Shown piece after piece: positions 5,211 through 5,849 of a DNA stretch of 5,849 bases (the stretch's first letter is position 1; the number at the start of each line of letters is the position of its first letter). Both the position numbers and the translations under genes were made by a program. Source of the stretch: CAVORB01 sp964395315 (GTDB lineage: Bacteria; Pseudomonadota; Gammaproteobacteria; Chromatiales; Chromatiaceae). The notes beneath the pieces were generated by a model that was given only the letters and a program-made list of their open reading frames with translations, had not been told where the DNA came from and searched no databases. Location: the NCBI GenBank assembly GCA_964395315.1, contig CAYNBI010000134.1:1-5849 (forward strand). Direction: 5' to 3'.

Positions 5211-5849
5211 AAGTCACTCGACGCGAATTCATCAAGTCCCAGGCGGCAGTAGCGGCGGCAACGGCGGCCGGCGTCAGCTTGCCCGTAAGCACCACGGCGC
5301 TCGCTGCCGAAGGCGACGAGGGCCTGCGTTGGGACAAGGCTCCCTGCCGCTTCTGCGGTACCGGCTGCAGCGTGCTGGTGGGCGTGAAGGACGACAAGGT
5401 CGTCGCCAGTCAGGGCGACCCCGACGCCCCGGTCAATCGCGGGCTCAACTGCATCAAGGGCTACTTCCTCCCCAAGATCATGTATGGCAAGGACCGGCTG
5501 ACCCAGCCCCTGCTGCGTAAGACCAACGGCAAGTTCGACAAGAACGGCCAGTTCGAGCCGGTGAGCTGGGACGAGGCCTTCGACGTCATGGCCGAGAAGT
5601 GGAAGGAGGCGTTGAAGAAGGAGGACGGTGTCACCCGGGTCGGCATGTTCGGTTCCGGTCAATGGACCGTGTGGGAGGGTTACGCCGCCTCCAAGCTGAT
5701 GAAGGCCGGCCTGCGCTCCAACAACCTCGATCCCAACGCGCGCCACTGCATGGCCTCGGCGGTGGTGGCCTTCATCCGCCACTTCGGCATCGACGAGCCC
5801 ATGGGCTGCTACGACGACCTCGAGCACGCGGACGCCTTCGTGCTCTGGG
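5207..5849 (+). CDS. napA: Periplasmic nitrate reductase catalytic subunit NapA, N-terminal fragment
   Basis: NapA reduces nitrate to nitrite in the periplasm using a Mo-bis-MGD cofactor and one [4Fe-4S] cluster. The first 214 residues are present, about a quarter of the usual length of around 830, and the rest lies beyond the right edge. A Tat signal is visible: TRREFIKSQAAVAAATAAG, with Arg5-Arg6, and a likely cleavage near ALAAE (31-35). The cluster ligands are Cys47, Cys50, Cys54 and Cys82 (C-X2-C-X3-C-X27-C), followed by conserved Lys84, which sits between the cluster and a pterin in NapA structures. Cys181 in DPNARHCMASAV is the molybdenum ligand, at the same number as in the E. coli precursor. 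The GTG start at 5207 overlaps the napD stop and has a strong GGAGGAGGG (5192-5200) six bases upstream. The reading frame is intact to the edge. Confidence 0.97.
   Translation, partial: MKVTRREFIKSQAAVAAATAAGVSLPVSTTALAAEGDEGLRWDKAPCRFCGTGCSVLVGVKDDKVVASQGDPDAPVNRGLNCIKGYFLPKIMYGKDRLTQPLLRKTNGKFDKNGQFEPVSWDEAFDVMAEKWKEALKKEDGVTRVGMFGSGQWTVWEGYAASKLMKAGLRSNNLDPNARHCMASAVVAFIRHFGIDEPMGCYDDLEHADAFVLW

Overview
The window looks like a GC-rich (roughly 60-65% by eye) proteobacterial chromosome segment carrying control genes and the first genes of a periplasmic nitrate reductase (nap) locus. The NarX/NarL pair, the NapF-NapD-NapA order and the Dnr/Fnr-type regulator point to a denitrifying or nitrate-respiring gamma- or betaproteobacterium. 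I cannot name the genus from sequence alone.

Layout. On the minus strand, reading leftwards from about 3341, are narX (nitrate/nitrite sensor kinase) and narL (response regulator), overlapping by four bases. After a 142-base gap comes an ArsR-family repressor, and then the start of an ArsP-like (DUF318) membrane permease that runs off the left edge. On the plus strand, reading rightwards from 3601, is a Crp/Fnr-family regulator of the Dnr type. After a 96-base regulatory gap come napF, napD and napA, overlapping by four bases at each junction. napA is cut by the right edge.

How it fits together. NarX should sense periplasmic nitrate/nitrite through an intact P-box and phosphorylate NarL at Asp59. 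The 259-base divergent region between narX and the Dnr-like gene contains a near-perfect NarL 7-2-7 site (3483-3498) with further heptamer-like elements around it. The Dnr-like protein keeps the E..SR recognition residues that read TTGAT half-sites but lacks an Fnr-type cysteine cluster. A TTGAT-N4-CTCAA box lies in the gap in front of napF. The sequence therefore suggests a cascade: nitrate -> NarXL -> Dnr-like regulator -> napFDA. The regulatory links are inferred, not shown.

The left end (ArsR plus permease) is probably a separate metal/metalloid or organoarsenical export module with its own candidate operators, unrelated to nitrate respiration. I saw no mobile element, CRISPR array, rRNA or tRNA. 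No wholly novel system is evident; the most informative features are the regulatory sites and a nested inverted repeat between the Dnr-like gene and napF.
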